The position numbers and the translations under genes are program-made. From Verrucomicrobiales bacterium (GTDB lineage: Bacteria > Verrucomicrobiota > Verrucomicrobiia > Limisphaerales > UBA9464): a DNA stretch of 27,022 nucleotides. Positions 14,052 to 23,280 of the stretch are shown here, one piece after another; position 1 is the stretch's first letter; every line of letters begins with the position of its first letter. The notes under the pieces were generated by a model. It saw nothing but the letters and a program-made list of their open reading frames with translations, made no database searches and had not been told where the DNA came from. Location of the stretch: the NCBI GenBank assembly GCA_003445095.1, contig DLVS01000648.1:1-27022 (forward strand), in the 5' to 3' direction.

Positions 14052-14261
14052 ATGATGCTCGCTGAAATGTCCGGTAATATTCACGTGGCCGCCGCCTGTC
14101 TGGGCGCTGCGCTCGGCGTGGGTATGATCGGTAAAGGTGCTTCGGAAGCCGTCGGCCGGAATCCCGGCGCGGCGACGAAAATCCTCGTCCAGGCGATTCT
14201 GAGCACGGCCTTCGCGGAAGGTATCGTGTTCTTCGCGTTGTTCCTCTGGAACGGCAAGTAA
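14052..14261 (+). CDS. atpE: F-type ATP synthase subunit c (proteolipid)
   Basis: A 69-residue hairpin of two membrane helices that forms the rotating ring. The polar loop is GRNPGA at 35-40, binding gamma/epsilon, and the ion-binding carboxylate is Glu56 in AFAEGIVFFALF. The extra ligands of sodium-type rings (Gln in helix 1 and Ser/Thr after the Glu) are absent, so a proton-coupled ring is inferred. An ATG-ATG pair gives two possible starts, 14052 and 14055; AAGG 7 bp upstream of the first is a reasonable ribosome binding site, rare in this operon and fitting the need for many copies. A strong hairpin follows the stop codon. Confidence 0.95.
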   Translation: MMLAEMSGNIHVAAACLGAALGVGMIGKGASEAVGRNPGAATKILVQAILSTAFAEGIVFFALFLWNGK

Positions 14262-14267
14262 TCGCCC

Positions 14268-14293
14268 GGCGCGGGACGGCAACGTCCCGCGCC
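14268..14293 (+). promoter_or_regulatory. Strong intercistronic hairpin between atpE and atpF
   Basis: GGCGCGGGACG (14268-14278) and CGTCCCGCGCC (14283-14293) form a perfect 11-bp stem closed by a GCAA tetraloop of the stable GNRA class. CCAATTTTT follows, so the structure resembles an intrinsic terminator with a short T-run. It starts 7 bp after the atpE stop. As a partial terminator or as a 3' end protector it would raise atpE over downstream genes, matching c-ring stoichiometry. Confidence 0.7.
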
Positions 14294-14318
14294 CCAATTT
14301 TTGGCCTTCGAACCTACT

Positions 14319-14870
14319 ATGAGCTCGCTTCTCTTCTTCGCTGCCACCGCCAGTTCGCCTGGAGCCGTGGAACAAATCGCCAAGACCTTCGGCGCCAATT
14401 GGCCGGCGTTGATCTCGAACTTCATCAGCTTCCTGATCGTGGCGCTGGTGCTGAAGAAGTTCGCCTACGGGCCCGTGCAGAAGCTGCTGCTGGAACGGCG
14501 CGCGCGGATCGAAGAGGGATTGGCCAATGCCGAAAAAACCAAGGCGGAACTCGCCAATGCGCAAAGTAAAGCCCAGGAAATCCTCAACCAAGCCAGCCAA
14601 CTTGGCACCAAGATGATCGAAGAAGCCCGGGCCGCCGCCGCGGCGGAAAACGAAAAAAGCCGGCAACAAGCCATCACCGATGCGCAAGATATCTTGGCCA
14701 AGGCCAAGGTCGCTAGCGAAGCAGAACTCGCCCGCATGAAAGTAGAATTGCGTCGCGAGGTGACTCGGCTCGTGGTCGAGACCAGCGCCAAAGTGACGGC
14801 GAACGTGTTGACTCCGGATCAGAAGCAGCGCCTCGCCGACGACACGAATCGGCAGTTGGCGAACAACTAA
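14319..14870 (+). CDS. atpF: F-type ATP synthase subunit b
   Basis: Peripheral stalk subunit: one N-terminal membrane helix (about 30-50: ISNFISFLIVALVLKKFAYG) and a long charged coiled coil to residue 183, dimeric in the complex. The sequence shows the usual family features after the membrane segment (KFAYGPVQKLLLERRARIEEGL) and a long Ala/Glu/Lys-rich helix. The first 28 residues, ahead of the membrane helix, are longer than in E. coli and mildly hydrophobic. The ATG at 14319 is used; an in-frame TTG at 14301 falls in the T-run after the hairpin and is unlikely. It lies between atpE and atpH with no overlap. Confidence 0.93.
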   Translation: MSSLLFFAATASSPGAVEQIAKTFGANWPALISNFISFLIVALVLKKFAYGPVQKLLLERRARIEEGLANAEKTKAELANAQSKAQEILNQASQLGTKMIEEARAAAAAENEKSRQQAITDAQDILAKAKVASEAELARMKVELRREVTRLVVETSAKVTANVLTPDQKQRLADDTNRQLANN

Positions 14871-14900
14871 CTGAGTGTCGCGCGCTTTCCGCCGAAGCCG

Positions 14901-15293
14901 ATGAAGATTTCCAAACAAGCCCGCCGCGAAGGCAAAGATTTGTTCAACGCCTGTCGCGTTGGCGGGGTGTTAGACGAAGCGAAGGTTCGCCAAGCGGTGA
15001 CCCAAGTGCTTCGCGCGAAACCGCGCGGTTATCTGAACATAGTCGAGCACTTCAAGCGCCTGGTGAAACTTGACCTCGACCGTCGAGCCGCGCGGGTTGA
15101 AAACGCCGTCGAAACAACGCCAGCCCAAATGAGCGACATTCGAGCCAACCTCGAGCGCAAATATGGACCGGGCCTCGACTTAACTTTTTGGGTCAATCCT
15201 GCCTTAATTGGTGGACTGAAGATCAAAGTTGGCAGCGACATTTATGACGGCTCGATTTCCGGCCGCCTGGCTGAACTGCGTGACCTTGCCTGA
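14901..15293 (+). CDS. atpH: F-type ATP synthase subunit delta (short form)
   Basis: Subunit linking the peripheral stalk to the top of F1 (OSCP family). The product is 130 residues against about 175-185 in most bacteria. The C-terminal part is typical: [20 protein letters not shown] then [20 protein letters not shown] at about 105-124. The N-terminal six-helix domain that binds the alpha N-termini is reduced to roughly 80 residues. The start at 14901 is followed directly by a plausible helix ([15 protein letters not shown]), and the short distance to atpF leaves no room for more, so the shortening is real rather than a wrong start. Confidence 0.9.
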   Translation: MKISKQARREGKDLFNACRVGGVLDEAKVRQAVTQVLRAKPRGYLNIVEHFKRLVKLDLDRRAARVENAVETTPAQMSDIRANLERKYGPGLDLTFWVNPALIGGLKIKVGSDIYDGSISGRLAELRDLA

Positions 15294-15343
15294 CGTTTTC
15301 CCTCTCCCCTCTATTTCCTCCTGATAATCCGAAGTTCGAATCG

Positions 15344-16870
15344 ATGAGCAATATCCTCCAAGAAATCGAAGCCCAGATCGCCGGCGTGAAATCGTCGGTC
15401 CAGCGCCAGAACGTCGGCCTCGTCCGCGAAATCTCCGACGGCGTGGCCAAGATCGAGGGCCTCACTGACGCCATGGCCAATGAGATGCTCGACTTTGGTC
15501 AGGGCGTCATCGGCCTCGCGCTCAACCTCGAAGAAACCGAAGTCGGCGCGATTGTCCTGGGCGATTACCTCAACATTAAGGAAGGCACCGAGGTTAGAAC
15601 GACTGGCAAGCTCCTTTCCGTACCGGTCGGCAAACAGTTGCTAGGGCGAGTGGTTGATACGCTCGGACGCCCGTTGGATGGCAAAGGCGAAATCGTCGCG
15701 GAGACGATGTATCCGATGGAGAAAATTGCGCCGGGCATCGTGAAGCGAAAGTCCGTCAGCCAGCCGCTGCAGACCGGCATCATGGCCATCGATGCCATGA
15801 TTCCGATCGGCCGTGGCCAGCGCGAGCTGATCATTGGTGACCGTTCGACGGGTAAAACGACCATCGGCGTGGACACAATGATCAACCAGGCGCGGATCAA
15901 TAAGCAGAATGCGGACGACCCTGGATTTCGTCCGGTCTACAGCATCTACGTCGCCGTCGGCCAAAAGCAGTCGAACGTCGCGCGCGTCATCGCCGAGCTT
16001 GAAAAGGCCGGCGCGTTGGATTTCAGCATCGTCGTGGTCGCCGGAGCCGACGCCCCGGCCGCTGCCCAGTACCTCGCGCCGTTCGCGGGAGCATCGATGG
16101 GTGAGTGGTTCATGGATAACGGCATGGACGCACTCATCATTTACGATGATTTGTCCAAGCAGGCCGTCGCGTATCGCCAGGTGTCCCTGGTCCTCAAACG
16201 GCCGTCCGGACGTGAGGCGTATCCGGGAGACGTCTTCTATCTGCACAGCCGCCTTTTGGAACGTGCCGCGCGCGTTAACGAACATAACGGAAACGGGTCA
16301 CTCACCGCGCTGCCGATCATCGAGACCCAAGCGGGTGACGTCTCGGCTTACATTCCAACCAACGTCATTTCGATCACCGACGGGCAAATCTATCTCGAAA
16401 CGGACCTCTTCTATCAGGGTGTTCGGCCAGCCATTTCCGTCGGCTTGTCCGTGTCCCGCGTCGGCTCGGCTGCGCAAATCAAGGCGATGAAACAAGTCGC
16501 CGGGCGCATCAAACTCGACCTGGCGCAATTCCGAGAATTGGCGGCGTTCGCGCAATTCGGTTCAGATCTCGACGCGAAAACCCAAGCCACTCTCGAGCGT
16601 GGCAAACGCATCGTCGAACTGTTCAAGCAGAACCAATATAATCCCATCCCCGTCGAACAGCAGGCCGCCACGCTGTGGGCGATGCAGAACAACCTCCTTG
16701 ACGATGTCGCCGTTGAGAAAGTGAAAGATTTCCAAACGAAGTTGAGCGACTTCTTGGCCAGCCGAAAGGCCGCGGTTCTCGAAAAGATTCGCAAGGAAAA
16801 GGCTTTCAGCGACGCACTGGGTGCCGAGCTCAAGACCGCCATCACTGAGTTCAAGCAAAGCTACCGCTGA
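15344..16870 (+). CDS. atpA: F-type ATP synthase subunit alpha
   Basis: Non-catalytic nucleotide-binding subunit of F1, 508 residues, normal length. Walker A is GDRSTGKT at 165-172 (Ser in place of the usual Gln at the fourth position, seen in several phyla). The arginine finger is Arg372 in [14 protein letters not shown], and [17 protein letters not shown] is the Walker B region. Two in-frame features confirm completeness: the N-terminal delta-binding helix [12 protein letters not shown] and the C-terminal helical domain ending in [13 protein letters not shown]. It follows atpH by 50 pyrimidine-rich bases without a clear Shine-Dalgarno. Confidence 0.97.
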   Translation: MSNILQEIEAQIAGVKSSVQRQNVGLVREISDGVAKIEGLTDAMANEMLDFGQGVIGLALNLEETEVGAIVLGDYLNIKEGTEVRTTGKLLSVPVGKQLLGRVVDTLGRPLDGKGEIVAETMYPMEKIAPGIVKRKSVSQPLQTGIMAIDAMIPIGRGQRELIIGDRSTGKTTIGVDTMINQARINKQNADDPGFRPVYSIYVAVGQKQSNVARVIAELEKAGALDFSIVVVAGADAPAAAQYLAPFAGASMGEWFMDNGMDALIIYDDLSKQAVAYRQVSLVLKRPSGREAYPGDVFYLHSRLLERAARVNEHNGNGSLTALPIIETQAGDVSAYIPTNVISITDGQIYLETDLFYQGVRPAISVGLSVSRVGSAAQIKAMKQVAGRIKLDLAQFRELAAFAQFGSDLDAKTQATLERGKRIVELFKQNQYNPIPVEQQAATLWAMQNNLLDDVAVEKVKDFQTKLSDFLASRKAAVLEKIRKEKAFSDALGAELKTAITEFKQSYR

Positions 16871-16900
16871 GTCGCCCTGTAGGATTCCGTCTGACCTGCC

Positions 16901-17779
16901 ATGCCCAGCACGCGCGACATACGCCGCCGGATCAAGTCGATCAAGAACACGGCGCAGATCACCAAGGCCATGCAAATGGTGGCCTCGGCGAAGATGCGCA
17001 AGGCGCAGATGTCAGCCTTGGCGGGACGACCGTATGCGCAACTGATGAACGAAGTACTGGCCGCGGCAACCGCTGGAGCCGGTGAGTTCACCCACCCGTT
17101 GATGGAGAAGCGTGAGGTCAAACGCCGAGGGTTGCTTCTGATCACCACGGACAAGGGCCTCTGCGGCGCACTCAACACCAACCTGCTGCGTGAGTCGGCC
17201 CGTTTCGATCAAACGACGCTCTATATCTGCGCCGGCAAAAAGGGCGCTCAGTTTGTGGCTCGGCTCAAGCGCGACCTCGCGGCGGAGTTTACTTATCGCG
17301 ATACCCCGGCATTCGCGGAGGCCCGGACGATTTCGCGGTTTGCTCAAGATTTGTTTCTGGAAGGAAAAGTCGATCAAGTTGATGTCGCGTATAACAATTT
17401 CGTCTCGACACTGGTTCAGAAGCCGGAGGTCCGAACCCTACTCCCCCTGGGTGAAATTAAGCGGCTCGAGGCCGACTTGACGGGTGAAAGCGCCGGCGAA
17501 GCCTTGCCCCAGACCGAAGGCCAGGAGTATCTCTTCGAGCCAGGGTCGAGTGAGGTCCTCGGAAGTTTGCTGCCGCACTACCTGAACTATCAGGTCTTTC
17601 AATTCCTACAGGAGGCCAAGGCTTCGGAGCACTCGGCCCGCATGGTCGCGATGAAGAACGCGACCGACAATGCGAAGCAGATCATCAAAGATTTGACGCT
17701 CGAGTATAATAAGATGCGGCAGGCTAGCATTACTAACGAGCTCTTGGAAATCACGACCGCCCAAATGGCCCTTGGCTAA
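16901..17779 (+). CDS. atpG: F-type ATP synthase subunit gamma
   Basis: Central rotor shaft, 292 residues. The N-terminal helix PSTRDIRRRIKSIKNTAQIT and KAMQMVASAKMRKAQ is highly conserved, followed by LLLITTDKGLCGALNTNLLR, and the C-terminal helix SEHSARMVAMKNATDNAKQI through NELLEITTAQMALG is complete. Both antiparallel helices of the coiled-coil shaft are therefore intact. The stop is followed after 15 bp by a methyltransferase gene instead of the usual atpD. Confidence 0.96.
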   Translation: MPSTRDIRRRIKSIKNTAQITKAMQMVASAKMRKAQMSALAGRPYAQLMNEVLAAATAGAGEFTHPLMEKREVKRRGLLLITTDKGLCGALNTNLLRESARFDQTTLYICAGKKGAQFVARLKRDLAAEFTYRDTPAFAEARTISRFAQDLFLEGKVDQVDVAYNNFVSTLVQKPEVRTLLPLGEIKRLEADLTGESAGEALPQTEGQEYLFEPGSSEVLGSLLPHYLNYQVFQFLQEAKASEHSARMVAMKNATDNAKQIIKDLTLEYNKMRQASITNELLEITTAQMALG

Positions 17780-17794
17780 GAGGTCGAATTGCCC

Positions 17795-18427
17795 ATGAAC
17801 ATTCAGAGCCTCTACAATCGCATCTCGCCCTGGTTTCGGCGGCGACGCATGGCGCAGTTTCTCGAAACGGTTCGTCCGTCCGGGCAAACGGAGGTGTTGG
17901 ATATCGGAGGGTATCCGTGGGTTTGGGCCCAAGCCGGCGTCCCGTTTCCAGTCCTGGTGATCAATGTCGACGTCCCGCCCGGGTTGGAGCGCTACGAGCC
18001 CCAGTTCCGCACGCGCCGAGGCGACGCGCGACGGCTCGAATTTGCCGACCGCAGTTTTGAAGTCGCCTACTCCAATAGCGTGATCGAGCACCTGAGTACC
18101 TGGGAGAACCAGCAAGCCTTCGCTCAGGAAGCACGCCGCGTCGCCCGCAAACTCTGGATTCAAACTCCGGCGCGCAGTTTCCCCATCGAGCCCCACTTGA
18201 TCGCGCCCTTCGTGCATTGGTTTTCCCAAGGCGTGCAGCGGCATTTGCTGCGCTGGTGTACGGTGTGGGGCTGGCTCACTCGGCCGACTCGCGAGCAAGT
18301 GCGAGCCTTCCTGGCTGAAGTCCGTTTGTTAACCTTCCGTGAAATGCAGCAGTTGTTCCCTGATTGCCAAATCATCCGAGAACGACTCTTCGGTCTCACC
18401 AAAAGTTATATTGCAGTTCGAACTTAA
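17795..18427 (+). CDS. SAM-dependent class I methyltransferase embedded in the atp operon
   Basis: A 210-residue Methyltransf_11-type enzyme. SAM-binding motif I is VLDIGGYPW (Asp36, Gly38, Gly39), the acidic end of strand 2 is VINVD (Asp59), motif II is GDARRLEFADRSFEVAYSNS with Asp77, and VIEHL (97-100) is the usual post-motif. The segment TPARSFPIEPHLIAPFVHWF is shared with methyltransferases of polysaccharide and lipid pathways. Substrate unknown. It sits between atpG (15-bp gap) and atpD (15-bp gap) on the same strand, so it must be transcribed with them. Codon use and GC look like the neighbours. AGAGG upstream gives a possible ribosome binding site for the ATG at 17795; a TTG six bases earlier is less likely. 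Confidence 0.88.
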   Translation: MNIQSLYNRISPWFRRRRMAQFLETVRPSGQTEVLDIGGYPWVWAQAGVPFPVLVINVDVPPGLERYEPQFRTRRGDARRLEFADRSFEVAYSNSVIEHLSTWENQQAFAQEARRVARKLWIQTPARSFPIEPHLIAPFVHWFSQGVQRHLLRWCTVWGWLTRPTREQVRAFLAEVRLLTFREMQQLFPDCQIIRERLFGLTKSYIAVRT

Positions 18428-19894
<1,467 letters not shown>

Positions 19895-19906
19895 CGCTCG
19901 TTCTCG

Positions 19907-19969
19907 ATCTTAGTCTTAATCATGATCCCGCTCCTCCTCCTCCTTTTGGACAAAGAGTAAGAGTAAGAT
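19907..19969. repeat. Imperfect inverted repeat between atpD and atpC
   Basis: ATCTTAGTCTTAATC (19907-19921) pairs with GAGTAAGAGTAAGAT (19955-19969) at 13 of 15 positions, around a 33-nt pyrimidine-rich loop. The motif of repeated TCTTA/TAAGA units is AT-rich against the GC-rich genes. It fills most of the unusually long 102-bp gap before atpC and could be a processing site or a member of a dispersed repeat family. Confidence 0.5.
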
Positions 19970-19996
19970 TGAGATTAGGATAAAGGACTAAATCCC

Positions 19997-20404
19997 ATGG
20001 CCACTCTCAAACTCGAAATCGTCACGCCCGAGGCGAAAATCTATTCCGAAGACGTGGATATGGTCACGCTTCCTGGCGTCGAAGGTGAGCTGGGAGTGTA
20101 CCCGATGCACATCCCGCTGATGACCGAGTTATCGGCGGGTGAAGTGTGTGCTCGCAAGGATGGTCACGATCACTTCCTCGCGGTCGGTCAGGGCTTTGTC
20201 CAAATCACGGGTGAACGGGTAGCCATCCTCACCGACATGGCGATCAAGGCGGACGACATTGACGAGACGAAGGCCGAAGAAGCCCGCAAACGAGCCGAAG
20301 CACGCCTGGCCGACAAGTTAGGCGGAGACGAGCATGCTACCGTTCAGGCCGCGTTGCTGCATTCGCTGACTCAGCTCAACGTGAAGCGCCGGCGTCGTTC
20401 GTAG
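19997..20404 (+). CDS. atpC: F-type ATP synthase subunit epsilon
   Basis: Central-stalk subunit that couples gamma to the c-ring and inhibits ATP hydrolysis. The 135-residue product has the beta-sandwich N-terminal domain (LEIVTPEAKIYSEDVDMVTL, GVEGELGVYPMHIPLMTEL) and the C-terminal helix-turn-helix (ETKAEEARKRAEARLADKL and onward) present in full. It ends in an Arg-rich KRRRRS tail. AGGA 8-12 bp before the ATG is one of the few good Shine-Dalgarno sequences in the operon. It is separated from atpD by a 102-bp gap with an inverted repeat and is the last gene of the operon; no intrinsic terminator is evident after it. Confidence 0.94.
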   Translation: MATLKLEIVTPEAKIYSEDVDMVTLPGVEGELGVYPMHIPLMTELSAGEVCARKDGHDHFLAVGQGFVQITGERVAILTDMAIKADDIDETKAEEARKRAEARLADKLGGDEHATVQAALLHSLTQLNVKRRRRS

Positions 20405-20690
20405 GGGGGAAGCCAGGCGCCCGATAGCCTCGACTTACTTCTCGGAATCGGGGCGACTCCGGCTTCAAAGTCAGTTGCGCGCTGGACGGTATTGGAAGCC
20501 ACAGTCGCTAGCCAGGCCTCATCCCATCACCAAGGCCTAGGGCTTGTCATGCCTCTCGACCGCGTCATCCGACGACCGAGGTGAGGCGGTCAATGAGCCC
20601 CCTTTTTCGTTCGTCCCGCGCCGTACGCACAACACGCCGAACCCGAACATTTGCCGTTGGAAAGTCGCATCGCTAGTTTCAGCATCTCTC
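20405..20690. other. Gap between atpC and the PEP-CTERM gene
   Basis: This 286-bp stretch is open in one plus-strand frame from TTG at 20544, but that part lacks protein character and is probably leader. The promoter of the PEP-CTERM gene should lie here. No hairpin with a T-run is found to end the atp operon. Confidence 0.4.
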
Positions 20691-21236
20691 GTGCAACCTC
20701 CGGTTCTGATCGCGCTGGGCTTGTTGACCATGTTCTCGCGTGCATCGGCGCAAGGTTGGTTTGGCGCCCTCAACAATTACTTCCTGCCGGGCACGACGAC
20801 TCAGCCATTCATTCTGGATCAGTGGGGAAATCCTGCATCCAGGTTCGTCGGCCGAGTCGAAATCATTGACGCTGCCACAGGAAACACCTTGTCGCGCAAT
20901 GGCAAAGGTGGGGTAGCCCTGACATTTGATGGGATCTTTTATGCCGGAGCCATGCAGGTGCCGGGCAGTCCCGTGGGCAGCTCGGCCAATTTGGTTGTCC
21001 TGGCTTGGGACTCCACCACCGGGCCAACCTGGGCCGAGGCCACAACTCGATCGGGTTGGCTCGAAGGACAGGTCACGATTTGTTGCCTTTCGAGCTCCAC
21101 GACACCTGTCCCGACATTCGAAAAGGACTCGAACTTCGAAGGACTTCAGTTTCAGGTTGTTCCGGAGCCTTCCGCATCCGCTCTCGCCGCCGTTGGATTT
21201 GCGAGCTTGTTCCTCGTGAGCCGCTTTAGGGGATAA
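20691..21236 (+). CDS. PEP-CTERM exported protein
   Basis: Exported protein with a C-terminal PEP-CTERM sorting signal: VPEP, then a hydrophobic stretch (SALAAVGFASLFLVSRFRG, residues about 163-181) ending in basic residues. This tail is recognised by an EpsH/XrtA-type exosortase and is typical of Verrucomicrobia and other biofilm-forming Gram-negatives. The N-terminal signal peptide reads MQPPVLIALGLLTMFSRASA from the GTG at 20691, giving 181 residues. An upstream TTG (20544) would add 49 polar residues, so it is rejected. The mature part (QGWFGALNNYFLPG onwards) is beta-rich with aromatic and Gly residues and has no enzymatic motif. Confidence 0.75.
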   Translation: MQPPVLIALGLLTMFSRASAQGWFGALNNYFLPGTTTQPFILDQWGNPASRFVGRVEIIDAATGNTLSRNGKGGVALTFDGIFYAGAMQVPGSPVGSSANLVVLAWDSTTGPTWAEATTRSGWLEGQVTICCLSSSTTPVPTFEKDSNFEGLQFQVVPEPSASALAAVGFASLFLVSRFRG

Positions 21237-21425
21237 GACCTCCCGAAAAAGTCGCGAGGGACTCGGTACGTAATGACGTGTCCGGCGGAAAATGACGCGC
21301 ATGGCTTCTTTGGAAGCTAGGTCGAGTCTTTCATCAACCAGCAGGTCGCGGCGGTTGCTGCCTACTTCGCTCGAGACTAGCGGAGCATGGCAACCACTAA
21401 CTCGGCGCATTTCGAATTCCACTGC

Positions 21426-22967
21426 CTACAGTCGCGTTAACGACCGGCGCAGACTCGATGCCGCCCAGATGTTGATGCCGTCGAAGGCCAGCGCAATCGG
21501 CTCCGGATCGGTGGCAAAAGTGCCGATCACGACTCCATCGATTGCGCGCAGTTTTGTGACACTTGAGCCGTAACGATTCGCCACCCAAACGTGAGCTCCG
21601 TCAAAGAGCAGGGACGTCGGCTGAAGCCCTGTTGAATAACGACCGATCAGACTGCCATCACGCCCTCGCTTCTCGACCACGTGATGGTATGAGTCGGTGA
21701 GCCACAGATCCTGACCGTCGAAGACCAGGCCGCCTGGAGCGTAGGCCAATGATTGCTGAAGGCTGACCTGTCCCGTGTCGGCGCGAATGCTCAATAATTG
21801 CCCCACAGAACCGGCAGCACTCGCGATCCAAAGATTCGTTCCGTCAAAGACGAGCCCCACCGGAGGATAACCGCCGGTCGAAAACTGCATTCCCGTTGCC
21901 AGTTGGCCCGCCGCGGATCGGGAAATCTGAAAAATGTTTCCGCCGGCCGCACCCCAGACCGATGTCCCGTCGAAAGTCAGGCACCGAGGCGCGCATGGCG
22001 GCAGGGTGTCTGGCAACAACGTGCCAGTCGGATCGGATACCACACCGCCAACCGGCCCCGACACCCAGAATTGCTCTCCATCGAAAACGATCGCCTGAAG
22101 GGCTCGGTTCGGATTGGTCAACCCCGTCAGCGTCACCTCGATCACGGCACCCGTAGGTGGCTCGATCCGTGCGAGGCGCCCCATGCCGGAAAGCACTGTC
22201 CAAACGTATCGCCCGTCGAAGACGAGCGCTTCGGGAGGTCCGGAGAGCGTGATCCGTTGCGTACCTGCCGCTTCGTACCACTTGAGCGCCGCGATCTGCA
22301 GGAAGTTCGGTCCGCTAGGGAGGCTGGAGCTGGGCGTTGAGACATTAGTCCCTGGCGGCAGAACGACATTGGTTCCGGGAGAAACGACCACGGTCGAACC
22401 GGGTCCGGCATTCACCGTCGAACCTGAACCGGTAGTCACGTTGGAATTGTTGCCCACATTGACGGTCGAACCCCCACCGACATTGACGCTTGTTCCTGGC
22501 GGCACGTTGGTGGTGGGTGGAGGTGCTAAAAACGCCACGGGTGTGAAGCTTGGGACGATTGGGGCCAATCGTTTCGCGGCACTCGACCCGGACGCCGCGA
22601 CCATTCCGAAAGCAGGTCCGGCCGGCGCCTGGAAGGTTGCCAGAAAGCCAAAACCTTCACCGGGTGGAAAGTGTTTTGGGCTACTGGCGAATTGAATGGC
22701 AATCCGCGGCTGACCGCTGTGCCAGGTCAACCGAAAGTCGGCCGCGGTCAAAGTTCCGGAGGCTGAATTAACGAGAACCGTTAGGCTCGTCGGTTTGATC
22801 GTCGCTCCCCAGGGCAAATCAAATTCAAATGTCCACGAATCGTCGTTGATCAGTTTTGCCGTCGAGCCCGGGTTCCCATTGTGAACGATTACCATCATCG
22901 TTCCAGCGAGACCTGCGTCGTATTGTGGCGGAATGACGGCGACTTTCGGTTCGATTTGTGCGCTCAT
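21426..22967 (-). CDS. Octapeptide-solenoid and seven-bladed propeller protein
   Basis: A 513-residue protein of three parts. Residues 1-140 form a predicted beta-sandwich (SWTFEFDLPWGATIKPTSLT..). Residues 155-210 are seven perfect-length octapeptide repeats (VPPGTSVN, VGGGSTVN, VGNNSNVT, TGSGSTVN, AGPGSTVV, VSPGTNVV, LPPGTNVS), a pattern expected of a beta-solenoid stalk. Residues about 245-513 hold seven copies of a 40-residue unit with core (A/L)xFDGxxxWx(A/V), from EALVFDGRYVW to ALAFDGINIW, so a seven-bladed propeller is predicted. No signal peptide is seen; the ATG at 22967 may be wrong or export may be atypical. The shape suggests a receptor-like or adhesive stalk-and-head protein. 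No known function. Confidence 0.75.
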   Translation of the reverse strand: MSAQIEPKVAVIPPQYDAGLAGTMMVIVHNGNPGSTAKLINDDSWTFEFDLPWGATIKPTSLTVLVNSASGTLTAADFRLTWHSGQPRIAIQFASSPKHFPPGEGFGFLATFQAPAGPAFGMVAASGSSAAKRLAPIVPSFTPVAFLAPPPTTNVPPGTSVNVGGGSTVNVGNNSNVTTGSGSTVNAGPGSTVVVSPGTNVVLPPGTNVSTPSSSLPSGPNFLQIAALKWYEAAGTQRITLSGPPEALVFDGRYVWTVLSGMGRLARIEPPTGAVIEVTLTGLTNPNRALQAIVFDGEQFWVSGPVGGVVSDPTGTLLPDTLPPCAPRCLTFDGTSVWGAAGGNIFQISRSAAGQLATGMQFSTGGYPPVGLVFDGTNLWIASAAGSVGQLLSIRADTGQVSLQQSLAYAPGGLVFDGQDLWLTDSYHHVVEKRGRDGSLIGRYSTGLQPTSLLFDGAHVWVANRYGSSVTKLRAIDGVVIGTFATDPEPIALAFDGINIWAASSLRRSLTRL

Positions 22968-23280
22968 TTGATCGGTGTGGTTGGGTTGTTGAAACTGGCC
23001 GTCTCACGCATGTGGGAGAAGAATTAGCAGAGAATCGGCGGGGAGCATCTGTCGGTAGATGTGGCGACGGCGAGGAGCAGAAAGCCAGCGTGAAATCCGG
23101 ACCGGGCGTCAGCCTCCATTCAGGTTTCCAGTAGCATAGGATGGATACGCTTCCGGCCTGGGCTCGTTCTCCGAATCGGCTGCTAACACCAAGGCAGACT
23201 AAGCCGGCATGAATGGAGGAGGGGGTATCTTCCGACTTATCTTTCTCCAAGTTGGACAAACCGCCATTCCTCCCCGCCGG
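22968..23280. other. Gap between two minus-strand surface-protein genes
   Basis: This 313-bp stretch should hold the promoter of the octapeptide/propeller gene. Minus-strand frames are open but lack protein-like character, and no clear promoter boxes or terminator are found. A signal peptide for the downstream protein is not encoded in frame here. Confidence 0.4.

Noticed and set aside
14052..14261. Sodium-coupled c-ring
   Set aside because: The Gln in helix 1 and the Ser/Thr next to the ion-binding Glu, needed for sodium binding, are absent.
13980..14918. 312-residue minus-strand frame across atpE, atpF and atpH
   Set aside because: It is the shadow of three well-supported genes on the other strand.
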